Part shown: in pieces, positions 35,516 to 43,070 of the stretch
Layout of the letters: each line of letters begins with the position of its first letter
Position numbering within the stretch: the stretch's first letter is position 1
Assembly: GCF_014635185.1 (NCBI RefSeq)
Contig: NZ_BMCM01000001.1
Coordinates: 372,001-436,000 of the forward strand
Reading direction: 5' to 3'
From: Microbacterium murale
GTDB lineage: Bacteria > Actinomycetota > Actinomycetes > Actinomycetales > Microbacteriaceae
Length of the DNA stretch: 64,000 nucleotides
Translations under genes and position numbers: made by a program
The notes under the pieces: generated by a model
Database searches by the model: none
Told to the model about the DNA's origin: nothing
What the model saw: the letters and a program-made list of their open reading frames with translations, nothing else

Positions 35516-36264
35516 GCGCTCCACTGGAAGGCCTCGTCGCGATCGTCACCGGTGGCGCTTCGGGCATCGGCGCGGCGATCGCCACCCGCCTGCACGCCGA
35601 CGGGGCACAGATCGCGGTGCTCGACCGCGACACGTCCGGCGCCGACGAGCGCTTCGCCGCGTTCACTGCCGACGTCTCCGATCGCGCGAGCGTGGATGCC
35701 GCGGTCACTGCCGTCGCAGGCAAGTTCGGCCGCATCGACATCGTCGTGAACAACGCCGGCATCGGCGCCATCGGCGACATCAGCGCGAACGACGACGAGG
35801 AGTGGGCACGGGTGCTCTCTGTCAACGTCACGGGCATCGCACGCGTGACCGCGGCCGCACTCCCCTGGCTGCGCAAGTCACCCGCCGCTGCGGTGTGCAA
35901 CACGGCATCCATCGCCTCCTCGACCGGCCTGCCCGCGCGCGCCCTCTACAGCGCATCGAAAGGCGCCGTCTCGGCACTGACCCGCGCCATGGCGGCCGAC
36001 CATCTGCGCGAGGGCATCCGCGTCAACGCCGTGAACCCCGGCACGGCCGACACCCCGTGGGTCGGGCGCCTGCTCGATCAGGCCGCCGACCCCGGAGCCG
36101 AGCGCGCGGCACTCGAGGCGCGGCAGCCGCACGGGCGCCTGGTCTCGCCCGACGAGGTCGCCGCGGCTGTGGCGTACCTGGTCGGCCCGTCCGCAGCATC
36201 CACCACCGGCACGTTCATCGAGGTCGACGGAGGCATGGCGCAGCTGCGCCTGCGGGCGGAGTAG
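35512..36264 (+). CDS. SDR oxidoreductase, probable 2-keto-3-deoxy-L-fuconate dehydrogenase
   Basis: A 250-residue classical short-chain dehydrogenase: cofactor motif VTGGASGIGAAIA (~12-24), NNAG (~79-82), catalytic Ser in NTASIASSTG (~137), Tyr and Lys in YSASKGAVS (~151-155). The C-terminus GTFIEVDGGMAQLR is standard. Given its coupling by ATGA overlap to the FAH hydrolase, it probably oxidises 2-keto-3-deoxy-L-fuconate to the 2,4-diketo acid. The specific substrate is inferred from context. Confidence 0.87.
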   Translation: MSAPLEGLVAIVTGGASGIGAAIATRLHADGAQIAVLDRDTSGADERFAAFTADVSDRASVDAAVTAVAGKFGRIDIVVNNAGIGAIGDISANDDEEWARVLSVNVTGIARVTAAALPWLRKSPAAAVCNTASIASSTGLPARALYSASKGAVSALTRAMAADHLREGIRVNAVNPGTADTPWVGRLLDQAADPGAERAALEARQPHGRLVSPDEVAAAVAYLVGPSAASTTGTFIEVDGGMAQLRLRAE

Positions 36265-36286
36265 TCGCCGACCCCGACGCCCCGTC

Positions 36287-36337
36287 CCGCCGTCGACGCC
36301 CCCTCGTGTCGACGTGTTCACGAGGGGGCATCGGCGG
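36287..36337. terminator. hairpin between convergent SDR and lactonase genes
   Basis: Inner arms GCCCCCTCGTG (36298-36308) and CACGAGGGGGC (36319-36329) pair perfectly over 11 bp around a 10-nt loop. Outer CCGCCG and CGGCGG extend the stem with a bulge. It fills the convergent gap and could terminate both transcripts. No clear T-run. Confidence 0.65.
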
Positions 36338-36366
36338 TCAGAGGGGGCCTCGGCGAAAGGGGCGCG

Positions 36367-37254
36367 TCAGACCCGGTAGAACCGCTCGGCGTTGCTCCAC
36401 AGGATCGCATCGACATCGACGGCGCGTGAAACGGCCCAGGATGTGACGGCATCAGTCCACGCGCCGATCGCGCCGGCATCCAGCGCCGCATCCGCGCCGC
36501 CGTTCCAACCGGATGCCGTGACCGCCGACACCGGCCAGTCGCTGCCGATCATCAGTCGGTCGGGCCCGAACGCCTCCAGCGCCGCGTCGAAGAACGGCTC
36601 CATCTGCGCCGGGCTCCACGACCCGCCGGCCTCGGCGGGCAGCCCGGAGAGCTTGCAGAAGACCTGTGAGTGCACGGCGAGCGCTCCCATCGCATCCGCC
36701 CACTCCGCAGACGGCAACGACGATGCCGCGGCCGTCCCCACCGCGGGCTTGCCGAGGTGATCCAGCACGATGCGAAGCTCCGGCATGTCCGCCGCGAGCC
36801 GGATCACATCGCGCATCTGCGCTTCACCGCGCACGCACGCATCGAACGTCAGGTCTCGTTCGACCAGCGCCGCCGCTCCCGCGCGGAACGCCGGCGTCGC
36901 GGCGAACCCGTCCGCCTCACCCTGCAGCAGATGCCGCACCCCGACGACGAGCGGGCGCTCAGCGACAGCATCCAGGTGACGAACCGTCGCCGCCCCGCGA
37001 TCGAGCCGGGCGCCGGCGACGATCCCGCGCACACCGACCTGAGTGGCGAGCGAGGCGACCCAGTCGATCTCGTCGAGGTACTGCGCCTCGATGCAGTCGG
37101 CCTGCACGAACACGAAACCACGCTCGCCATCGACCGCGCCGACGGCGCTCGCCACCTCATCCGCCGCGAACCGCGCCCGCAACGGTCCCGAAAGCCACGG
37201 ATAGTCGAGGAGCGACGGATCCCACAGGTGCAGATGTGAATCGAGAACGCGCAT
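36367..37254 (-). CDS. amidohydrolase-2 family, probable L-fuconolactonase
   Basis: A 295-residue amidohydrolase-superfamily protein of the COG3618 (predicted sugar/dicarboxylate lactonase) type. The N-terminal metal motif is LDSHLHLWDP (~4-13), with FVFVQADCIEAQYLDE (~50-65), LDHLGKPA (His ~165) and IGSDWPVS (Asp ~240). It would open L-fucono-lactone to L-fuconate, the missing step between the aldo/keto reductase and dehydratase. The start ATG at 37254 gives MRVLDSHLHL. Divergent from the FCD regulator over a 47-bp gap that contains the operator-like site. Confidence 0.87.
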   Translation of the reverse strand: MRVLDSHLHLWDPSLLDYPWLSGPLRARFAADEVASAVGAVDGERGFVFVQADCIEAQYLDEIDWVASLATQVGVRGIVAGARLDRGAATVRHLDAVAERPLVVGVRHLLQGEADGFAATPAFRAGAAALVERDLTFDACVRGEAQMRDVIRLAADMPELRIVLDHLGKPAVGTAAASSLPSAEWADAMGALAVHSQVFCKLSGLPAEAGGSWSPAQMEPFFDAALEAFGPDRLMIGSDWPVSAVTASGWNGGADAALDAGAIGAWTDAVTSWAVSRAVDVDAILWSNAERFYRV

Positions 37255-37270
37255 GGCACCATCCTGCCCC

Positions 37271-37285
37271 AGACATCCGATCAAT
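37271..37285. promoter_or_regulatory. candidate operator between lactonase gene and its FCD regulator
   Basis: AGACATCCGATCAAT shares ACATC-S-GATCAAT with 30817-30829 and AGACATCCGAT with the reverse complement of 34588-34598. It directly precedes the regulator's -10-like TAGGAT (37289-37294) and lies 17 bp upstream of the lactonase start, so both genes could be repressed from it. Confidence 0.55.
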
Positions 37286-37301
37286 CGCTAGGATGACGAT
37301 C

Positions 37302-38000
37302 ATGGCTGTAACCGATGAGGCGATCGAGAAGATCAAGTCGATGATCGTGTCCGGCGAGTTGTCTCCCGGAGACCGCCTCCCCCCGGAGAAAGAGCTCTCC
37401 GAACGCCTCGGCCTCTCGCGCAACTCGATGCGCGAAGCCGTGAAGGCTCTCGAGGTCATCCGAGTGCTCGACGTGCGCCGAGGCGACGGCACCTACGTCA
37501 CCAGCCTCGAGCCGCACCTGCTGCTCGAGGCGATCTCGTTCGTCGCCGACATGCACGACGACGATTCGCTGCTCGAGATCTTCGCGGTCAGACGGATGCT
37601 GGAATCTCAGGCGACCGGACTCGCCGCGACCCTCGGCACCACCGAGGGGATCGACGCGCTGCACACCGAGCTGGACGGCATCGACTCCGACGTCTCCGTC
37701 GATGCGCTCGTCGAGCACGACATCCGATTCCACCGCGACATCGTCCGCATGGCGGGCAACACCTATCTCGCCAGCCTCATCGAGAGCCTCAGCGGCCAGA
37801 CAGTGCGCGCACGCATCTGGCGAGGACTCACGGAACAGGGTGCGGTCGAGCGCACGCTGTCGGAGCACCGCGGCATCGCCGATGCGATCGCGCAGCGAGA
37901 CCCGAACCTCGCCACATCGCTGGCCACCGCGCACATCGCCGGCATCGAGCGCTGGCTGCGCCAGGCGGTCGCCGTCACCGAGAGCGGCGCCGAGGCGTAG
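37302..38000 (+). CDS. GntR/FCD regulator, probable controller of the L-fucose regulon
   Basis: A 232-residue GntR protein: winged helix LSERLGLSRNSMREAVKALE (~38-57), then an FCD domain (IFAVRRMLESQATGLAA ~90; EHDIRFHRDIVRMAGNTYL ~137-155; LSEHRGIADAIAQRD ~187; TAHIAGIERWL ~207) with conserved metal-type Asp/His positions. The ATG at 37302 follows a TAGGAT box (37289-37294) by 7 nt, so it is probably leaderless; the in-frame ATG at 37293 lies inside that box. Its position beside the lactonase gene and recurrent ACATC-S-GAT sites point to control of the fucose genes and perhaps of the ABC importer. Confidence 0.87.
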   Translation: MAVTDEAIEKIKSMIVSGELSPGDRLPPEKELSERLGLSRNSMREAVKALEVIRVLDVRRGDGTYVTSLEPHLLLEAISFVADMHDDDSLLEIFAVRRMLESQATGLAATLGTTEGIDALHTELDGIDSDVSVDALVEHDIRFHRDIVRMAGNTYLASLIESLSGQTVRARIWRGLTEQGAVERTLSEHRGIADAIAQRDPNLATSLATAHIAGIERWLRQAVAVTESGAEA

Positions 38001-38039
38001 CATCCGCGTCGTCGACTTCCGCGGCCCGTCGCGCACGGC

Positions 38040-38708
38040 TCAAACCCCGATGCGCCCCATCGCGGCGTCGAACTCCACGGCAGAGCTGTCGCTCACCGGA
38101 TGCTGCAGCACCTGATCCAGCACATCCGGCGCAGCCGTGAAATACGGCACACCCGCCAGTCGCAGCGACACGATGTCGTCGGCCGAACGCAGGCTCGCCG
38201 CCAGCACGTTCGTCGCGCTCCCCGCGCACACGGCCTGCATCTCGGGGATGAGCGCATCACCGTCGACGCCGGCATCCCGCAGGCGCCCGAGATACGGCGC
38301 GATGTACGCCGCACCGATGCTCGCCGCGGCGAGCGCCTGTGCGACCGAGTACACGGCGGTGACGAGCACGGTCGCACCGTCGGAGACCAGTGCGGATGCC
38401 GCGGCGAAGCCCTCGGCGGTCGCCGGAACCTTCACTGCCACTCGATCACCGAGCCCGCGAATTGTCTCGGCGTTGCGCAGCAGTTCGGCACGGGAGGAGC
38501 CCCAGGTCTGGAAGAAGATCTCCCGCGCGCCCTCCTCCGCCCACTGCGAGTACAGCGAGGGAATCTCGGCCGCCGTGCGGCCACCGCGCTCGAGGATCGT
38601 GGGGTTCGTGGTCACGCCGTGCACCACTCCGGCCGCGAGCAGCCGCGACACGCGTTCGGTGTCGGCGCTGTCGACATACAGGCGCGGGGCGATGGCTGCA
38701 GCGGGCAT
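38040..38708 (-). CDS. transaldolase-family protein, fructose-6-phosphate aldolase-like
   Basis: A 222-residue protein of the small transaldolase subfamily. It begins LYVDSADTERVSRLLAAG, with VVHGVTTNPTILERGG (~30-45) and the Schiff-base Lys in VAVKVPATAEGF (~96). The length fits FSA/TalC-type enzymes and not the ~315-residue transaldolase B. It would cleave or transfer a dihydroxyacetone unit from a ketose (phosphate). Start ATG at 38708 (MPAAAIAPRL). Divergent from rbsK across a 102-bp gap with two HutC-type sites, so it belongs to the same regulon as the FGGY kinase. Confidence 0.83.
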   Translation of the reverse strand: MPAAAIAPRLYVDSADTERVSRLLAAGVVHGVTTNPTILERGGRTAAEIPSLYSQWAEEGAREIFFQTWGSSRAELLRNAETIRGLGDRVAVKVPATAEGFAAASALVSDGATVLVTAVYSVAQALAAASIGAAYIAPYLGRLRDAGVDGDALIPEMQAVCAGSATNVLAASLRSADDIVSLRLAGVPYFTAAPDVLDQVLQHPVSDSSAVEFDAAMGRIGV

Positions 38709-38730
38709 GGAATCGACTCCTTGTGACGAA

Positions 38731-38745
38731 CCTGTCGTTACAAGT
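38731..38745. promoter_or_regulatory. HutC-type regulon operator near the transaldolase-like gene
   Basis: CCTGTCGTTACAAGT, the reverse complement of ACTTGTAACGACAGG. It differs from the 21897 site at one position and from the 21912 site at one position. It lies 22 bp upstream of the transaldolase-like start, suited to repression of that gene. Confidence 0.75.
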
Positions 38746-38756
38746 TCGGATTCGGC

Positions 38757-38771
38757 TAATGTAATGACAGG
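38757..38771. promoter_or_regulatory. HutC-type regulon operator near rbsK
   Basis: TAATGTAATGACAGG matches the 21912-21926 site in its last 12 bases; only the first three differ. It is 39 bp upstream of the rbsK start and faces the opposite way from the site at 38731, fitting control of the divergent rbsK-rbsD-gntR operon. Confidence 0.65.
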
Positions 38772-38810
38772 AAACGGCCCTGTCAAAGCGGGCCACGTCG
38801 AAGGAGCCAC

Positions 38811-39755
38811 ATGGCCACCCCCTCCACCGAAGGACGCAACGGCGTCGTCATCGTCGGCAGCGTCACGGCGGATGTGACCACGTTCTCCCAGCGCCTTCCC
38901 GCGCGTGGCGAGACGATCCTCGGCGATCATTTCACGCTGATGCTGGGCGGGAAGGGCGCGAACCAGGCCGTGGCGGCGGGCCGGGCCGGCGCGCGGACGA
39001 GCTTCGTCGGCTGCGTCGGCGACGACCTCTTCCACGACCTGGTCGTCGACGGGCTCACGGATGCCGGCGTCGATCTCACGCACCTGCGCACCGTTCCCGG
39101 TCCGACCGGCGTTGCCCATATCCGCGTCGACGCCTCGGCGCAGAACGACATCGTCATGGTGCCGCTCGCCAACGCCGAGCTGAACACCGATCAGATCGAT
39201 GCCGCGCTCGACGCACTCGCTCCGTCCACTTCGGTGCTGTTGACCCAGCTCGAGACGCCGTCCGCGCTGACCGCGCACATCACCGCCAGGGGCCGCGAAC
39301 TCGGCATGACGGTCATCCTCGACCCTGCCCCCGCCGCTCCGCTGCCCGCGGAGGTCTGGGCGAACATCGACATCGTCACGCCGAATGAGACCGAGGCCTC
39401 GATCCTCAGCGGCATCGAGGTGACGGATGCCGCGACCGCGGAACAGGCCGGGCGCTGGTTCCTCGACCACGGCGTCGCGGCCGCCGTGATCACCCTGGCG
39501 GCTCAGGGCTCGTGCGTCGTCACGGCCGACGGCGCGACGCTCGTGCCGCCGTTGCCGGTCGCGGCCGTCGACACCACTGCCGCCGGCGATGCGTATGCCG
39601 GTTACCTCGGCGCTGCGCTCGCGAACGGCGCCTCCCTGACCGACGCGGTCCGCCTCGCCACGGCCGCCGGCGCACTCACCGTCACGAAGCAGGGCGCCTC
39701 GCCGAGTCTGCCCGTCCGTGCAGACGTGGACGCCTTCCTGGCGTCCAGAGTCTGA
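38811..39755 (+). CDS. rbsK: ribokinase-family (PfkB) sugar kinase
   Basis: A 314-residue PfkB-family kinase: N-terminal GSVTADVTTFSQRLPARGET, substrate-binding GGKGANQAVAAGRAGA (~44-59), and the C-terminal ATP/anion-hole motif VDTTAAGDAYAGYL (~250-263) with the catalytic Asp. The features match ribokinase. It is followed after 23 bp by rbsD, which supports D-ribose or a related aldose as substrate. The usual rbs transporter genes are not adjacent, and the regulon contains further enzymes, so the sugar may not be ribose. Confidence 0.88.
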   Translation: MATPSTEGRNGVVIVGSVTADVTTFSQRLPARGETILGDHFTLMLGGKGANQAVAAGRAGARTSFVGCVGDDLFHDLVVDGLTDAGVDLTHLRTVPGPTGVAHIRVDASAQNDIVMVPLANAELNTDQIDAALDALAPSTSVLLTQLETPSALTAHITARGRELGMTVILDPAPAAPLPAEVWANIDIVTPNETEASILSGIEVTDAATAEQAGRWFLDHGVAAAVITLAAQGSCVVTADGATLVPPLPVAAVDTTAAGDAYAGYLGAALANGASLTDAVRLATAAGALTVTKQGASPSLPVRADVDAFLASRV

Positions 39756-39778
39756 TCGCCAGAGACCAGGAGCCCGCG

Positions 39779-40177
39779 ATGCGCAAGACCTCGACCACCA
39801 TCAACCCGGCTCTGTCGCGCGTGATCAGCGAGACCGGGCACACCGATCTCATCGTCGTGACGGATGCCGGGTTGCCGATCCCGCCCGGATCCGAGCGGAT
39901 CGACCTCGCCTATCGCCCAGGATCCCCGGCCTTCTTCGATGTGCTCGACACCGTGCTGGCCGAGATGGTCGTGGAGGGCGCGACGGTGTCGGCCGAGGTC
40001 GAGAAGCAGAGCCCCGAGGTGCTGGCCGGACTTCGTGAGCGGCTACCAGGCATCGAGATCGAACTCGTGCCGCACGTCGAGTTCAAGAAGCGGACGCACG
40101 GCGCACGCGCGTTCGTGCGCTCCGGCGAATTCACACCGTACGCGAACGTGATCCTGCACGCGGGGGTGGCGTACTAG
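39779..40177 (+). CDS. rbsD: D-ribose pyranase (RbsD)
   Basis: A 132-residue RbsD-family mutarotase. It aligns end to end with RbsD: INPALSRVISETGHTDLIVV with the active-site His (~20), TDAGLPIPPGSERIDLAY, and the C-terminal ARAFVRSGEFTPYANVILHAGVAY region. It converts pyranose and furanose forms of an aldose, feeding the adjacent ribokinase. AGGAG lies upstream of the ATG. The stop TAG abuts the ATG of the regulator gene directly, so these are one transcript. Confidence 0.92.
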   Translation: MRKTSTTINPALSRVISETGHTDLIVVTDAGLPIPPGSERIDLAYRPGSPAFFDVLDTVLAEMVVEGATVSAEVEKQSPEVLAGLRERLPGIEIELVPHVEFKKRTHGARAFVRSGEFTPYANVILHAGVAY

Positions 40178-41014
40178 ATGGCCGCCACAGCCCCGGCCAG
40201 GCCGGCCGCAACCGACGCGATCGACCGGCACTCCGCCGCTCCGATGTACGACCAGCTGCGCCAGTTGATCATCGACGGCATCACCCGGGACGGCCTTCAG
40301 CCGGGCGATCCGCTCCCCGGCGAGCACCGACTGTGCGAGCGTTACGGCATCTCGCGCACGGTCGTACGGCAGGCTCTCGCGCAGCTCGAGCACGAGGGCC
40401 TCGTCGAACGCGTCAAGGGCAAGGGCACTTTCGTGTCGCGGCCGCGCACGAGCGAAGCGCTGGTCCATACGCTGATCGGCCTGTTCGACGACGTCGAGCG
40501 GCGCGGTGGACACGTGCACAGCGACATCCTGCGGCACGAGCGGACGGATGCCGATGCCGACGTCGCCGCAGCCCTCGAGGTGCCCGTCGGGTCTGCGGTC
40601 ATCGCGCTGGAGCGGCTCCGCCACGTCGACGGCGAGCCGTGGTCGCTCTCGACGACGTGGATGCCGGATGCCGTCGGCGCCTTCACCCTCGACGTCGACC
40701 TGTCCGAAGCCTCGTTGTATCGCGTGCTCGCCGAGCACGGCATCCGCGCGACCGACGGCGTGCGCTCCGCCGAGGCGACCGTCGCGACCCACGACCAGGC
40801 TCAGCAGCTGGATGTCAGTGCGGGCTCTGCGCTGCTGCGACTGCGCAGCATCAGCCGGGACGCGAACGGGACGCCGATCGAGTACTTCGTCGCTCTGCAC
40901 CGCGGCGACCGCTCACGATTCGAATTCCAGCTTCGCCAGGAGCAGTCCCAGGCGTCGCTGCTGCACGTCGACGGCGACGGCGGCACGTCGCGAGCCGGTA
41001 CAGTCTCTCTCTGA
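40178..41014 (+). CDS. GntR/HutC-subfamily regulator with UTRA domain
   Basis: A 278-residue regulator: GntR winged helix PMYDQLRQLIIDGI to ISRTVVRQALAQLEHEGLVE (~22-75), then a UTRA effector domain (~95-250; VIALERLRHVDGEPWSLSTTW, SASAL-type motif GSALLRLRSISRDANGTPIEY). UTRA domains bind sugars, sugar phosphates or similar small ligands. Third gene of the rbsK operon, immediately after rbsD, so it is probably autoregulated through the sites at 38731-38771. It is the most likely reader of all ACTTGTAAYNACAGG sites in this window (inferred from family spacing and location). Confidence 0.88.
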   Translation: MAATAPARPAATDAIDRHSAAPMYDQLRQLIIDGITRDGLQPGDPLPGEHRLCERYGISRTVVRQALAQLEHEGLVERVKGKGTFVSRPRTSEALVHTLIGLFDDVERRGGHVHSDILRHERTDADADVAAALEVPVGSAVIALERLRHVDGEPWSLSTTWMPDAVGAFTLDVDLSEASLYRVLAEHGIRATDGVRSAEATVATHDQAQQLDVSAGSALLRLRSISRDANGTPIEYFVALHRGDRSRFEFQLRQEQSQASLLHVDGDGGTSRAGTVSL

Positions 41015-41044
41015 GGGTGATTGATCTCCTCGGAAGGGACGACG

Positions 41045-41326
41045 ATGGTCGACGAGCAGCCCCACCAGCATGACGATTCCGCACCGCCGCTGGCTGACCT
41101 CAGCACCCGCCCGAGTCCGGTTCCCGGCCCCTTGACGAAGCCGGCGCCCGTCATCCGTCCGCCGAAGAAGCGCCGACGCTGGGTGGTCATCGTCGCCGTA
41201 CTGGTCGTGCTGGCAGGACTGATCGCGGGTGGCATCGCGTGGAGCAACTCCCTGCAGGCTGCACCGCAGACGTGGCATTCGAGCACCGCGCTCGGCGACG
41301 AGAACCCTGTGCTCCTCACCGTCTGA
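41045..41326 (+). CDS. small Pro-rich single-pass membrane protein
   Basis: A 93-residue protein: hydrophilic Pro/His-rich N-terminus (~1-40), basic stop PPKKRRRW (~41-48), one transmembrane helix ([20 protein letters not shown], ~49-68) and a short C-terminal outer tail. GGAAGGGA precedes the ATG at 41045. No known domain. It may be secreted-anchor-like or a small accessory subunit. It lies between the HutC-type regulator and the Cds1-like gene; a functional link to either is not evident. Confidence 0.65.
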   Translation: MVDEQPHQHDDSAPPLADLSTRPSPVPGPLTKPAPVIRPPKKRRRWVVIVAVLVVLAGLIAGGIAWSNSLQAAPQTWHSSTALGDENPVLLTV

Positions 41327-41348
41327 CCGCACAGCTACGCTCGAACCC

Positions 41349-42404
41349 ATGACCTCCTGGACCAGCAACGCCATCTCCCTGCTGGAAGCCGACGCCAACC
41401 GCAGCGCCGACACCCATCTGCACGTCTTCCCCCTGCCGATCGAGTGGGGCATCGACCTGTATCTCAAGGACGAGTCCGTGCATCCGACCGGCTCACTCAA
41501 GCACCGCCTCGCGCGCTCGCTGCTGCTGTACGGCCTGGTGAACGGGCGCATCAAAGAGGGCACGACCCTGGTCGAGGCATCCAGCGGGTCGACCGCCGTG
41601 TCAGAGGCGTACTTCGCACGGATGCTGGGACTCGACTTCGTCACGGTGGTGCCCCGATCGACCAGTCCCGAGAAGATCGCACTGATCGAGTTCTACGGCG
41701 GGCGCTGCCACTACGTCGACCGTGCGCCCGACATGTACGGCGAGGCCGAGCGTCTGGCGTCTGAATGCGGCGGCCATTATCTCGACCAGTTCAGCTACGC
41801 CGAGCGGGCGACCGACTGGCGCGGCAACAACAACATCGCCGAGAGCGTGTTCAGTCAGCTCTCGCGCGAACGGCATCCGATCCCCGAATGGATCGTGGTC
41901 GGCGCTGGAACCGGAGGAACGAGTGCGACCTTCGGCCGGTACGTCCGTTACCGCCAGCATCCCACCAAGGTCGCTGTCGTCGATCCTGAGGGATCCGCGT
42001 TCTACGGCGGCTGGAGCACCGGGGCCGCCGACTACACGACCGGCACACCCAGCCGCATCGAGGGCATCGGCCGACCCCGCGTCGAGCCGTCGTTCGTGCC
42101 GGGCGTGATCGACGAGATGCTGCAGATCCCGGATGCCGCATCCATCGCCGCCATCCGCCTTCTCAAGGAGCGCACCCTGCACTGGGCGGGTGGTTCGACG
42201 GGCACGAACCTCGTGGGCGCGTTCCAGCTCATCTCGCGGATGCGCGCCGCCGGCGTGACCGGCAGCGTCGTCACCCTGATCTGCGACGGCGGCGCCCGCT
42301 ACGCCGGCACGTACTACTCCGACGAGTGGGTCGCATCCCAGGGCTGGGACCTCGCCCCGCACCGCGCCCAGCTCAACCGGTTCCTCGAGACCGGCACCTG
42401 GTAA
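41349..42404 (+). CDS. PLP-dependent cysteine synthase-family protein, Cds1-like (L-cysteine desulfhydrase)
   Basis: A 351-residue fold-type II PLP enzyme. The PLP Lys is in [18 protein letters not shown] (~49), the phosphate-binding Gly loop is [16 protein letters not shown] (~183-198), and substrate loop [14 protein letters not shown] lies at ~76. The [11 protein letters not shown] block matches the Cds1 group of actinobacterial L-cysteine desulfhydrases better than O-acetylserine sulfhydrylases. It would release H2S, pyruvate and ammonia from cysteine. A TACGCT box (41336-41341), 7 nt before the ATG, indicates a leaderless transcript. Confidence 0.8.
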   Translation: MTSWTSNAISLLEADANRSADTHLHVFPLPIEWGIDLYLKDESVHPTGSLKHRLARSLLLYGLVNGRIKEGTTLVEASSGSTAVSEAYFARMLGLDFVTVVPRSTSPEKIALIEFYGGRCHYVDRAPDMYGEAERLASECGGHYLDQFSYAERATDWRGNNNIAESVFSQLSRERHPIPEWIVVGAGTGGTSATFGRYVRYRQHPTKVAVVDPEGSAFYGGWSTGAADYTTGTPSRIEGIGRPRVEPSFVPGVIDEMLQIPDAASIAAIRLLKERTLHWAGGSTGTNLVGAFQLISRMRAAGVTGSVVTLICDGGARYAGTYYSDEWVASQGWDLAPHRAQLNRFLETGTW

Positions 42405-42462
42405 GCCCCCGCTCCATCGATGGGGCGACGACGGCGGCGGGTGATCCGGCTACGCTGACGGC

Positions 42463-42969
42463 ATGACCACTCTGATCCTCACCGTCGCCGGATCCGACCG
42501 CCCTGGCCTCGTCGCAGCCGTCGCCGATGTCGTCGACACCCACGGCGGAAACTGGGAGAACAGTCAGCTCAGCGAACTCGCCGGGGTCTTCGCCGGAGTC
42601 ATCCAGGTGTCGGTGACACCCGAACGCCAGGACGAGCTCACCTCGGCGCTGCACGCCCTTGACGGGATGCTCACGGTCGCCGTGCACGCCGGGTCGGATT
42701 CCGCGCCTGCCGCCGCACGGCCGATATCGCTGCAGATCCTCGGAAACGATCGGCCAGGCATCGTCCGCGAGGTCTCCACGGTGCTGCAGGCGCATGGCGT
42801 CAGCATCGAGAAGATCGACACCGAGACCAAGGATGCCGCGATGGCCGGTGGCCGTCTGTTCGAGGCATCCGTGACGGCCGAGGTTCCGGCATCCGCCGAC
42901 CTCGACGCGCTGCGCGCAGACCTCGAGCGCCTCACGTCCGAGCTTCAGGTCGACATCACCCTGACCTGA
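42463..42969 (+). CDS. tandem ACT-domain protein (GcvR-like)
   Basis: A 168-residue protein made of two ACT domains (~3-80 and ~88-165), each opening with a ligand-type motif (VAGSDRPGLVAAVADV; LGNDRPGIVREVSTVLQ). It resembles the GcvR-type glycine-cleavage regulators and likely senses an amino acid in the cytoplasm. A TACGCT box (42451-42456) lies 6 nt before the ATG with no ribosome binding site: probable leaderless mRNA. Confidence 0.83.
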   Translation: MTTLILTVAGSDRPGLVAAVADVVDTHGGNWENSQLSELAGVFAGVIQVSVTPERQDELTSALHALDGMLTVAVHAGSDSAPAAARPISLQILGNDRPGIVREVSTVLQAHGVSIEKIDTETKDAAMAGGRLFEASVTAEVPASADLDALRADLERLTSELQVDITLT

Positions 42970-42980
42970 GCTGACCTTCG

Positions 42981-43060
42981 CCGAGACCCCAGGTTGCTAC
43001 CGAGACCCCCTGCTGCAGGCGTGAACAAACGGGGGTCTCGACAAGAACCTGGGGTCTCGG
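42981..43060. repeat. 80-bp nested perfect inverted repeat between convergent genes
   Basis: Outer arms CCGAGACCCCAGGTT (42981-42995) and AACCTGGGGTCTCGG (43046-43060) are perfect over 15 bp. Inner arms CGAGACCCCC (43001-43010) and GGGGGTCTCG (43031-43040) are perfect over 10 bp. The 20-nt loop contains GCAGGCGTG. CGAGACCCC itself recurs in both arm pairs, so alternative pairings exist. It fills the gap between the ACT gene and the convergent aldo/keto reductase gene. Confidence 0.8.
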
Positions 43061-43070
43061 CGGAAGTGGA

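Noticed and set aside
21277-41014. Sulfoquinovose (sulfo-transaldolase) pathway
   Set aside because: A transaldolase-like protein and an isomerase are present, but no sulfoquinovosidase or sulfonate exporter is seen in the cluster, so the assignment is not supported.
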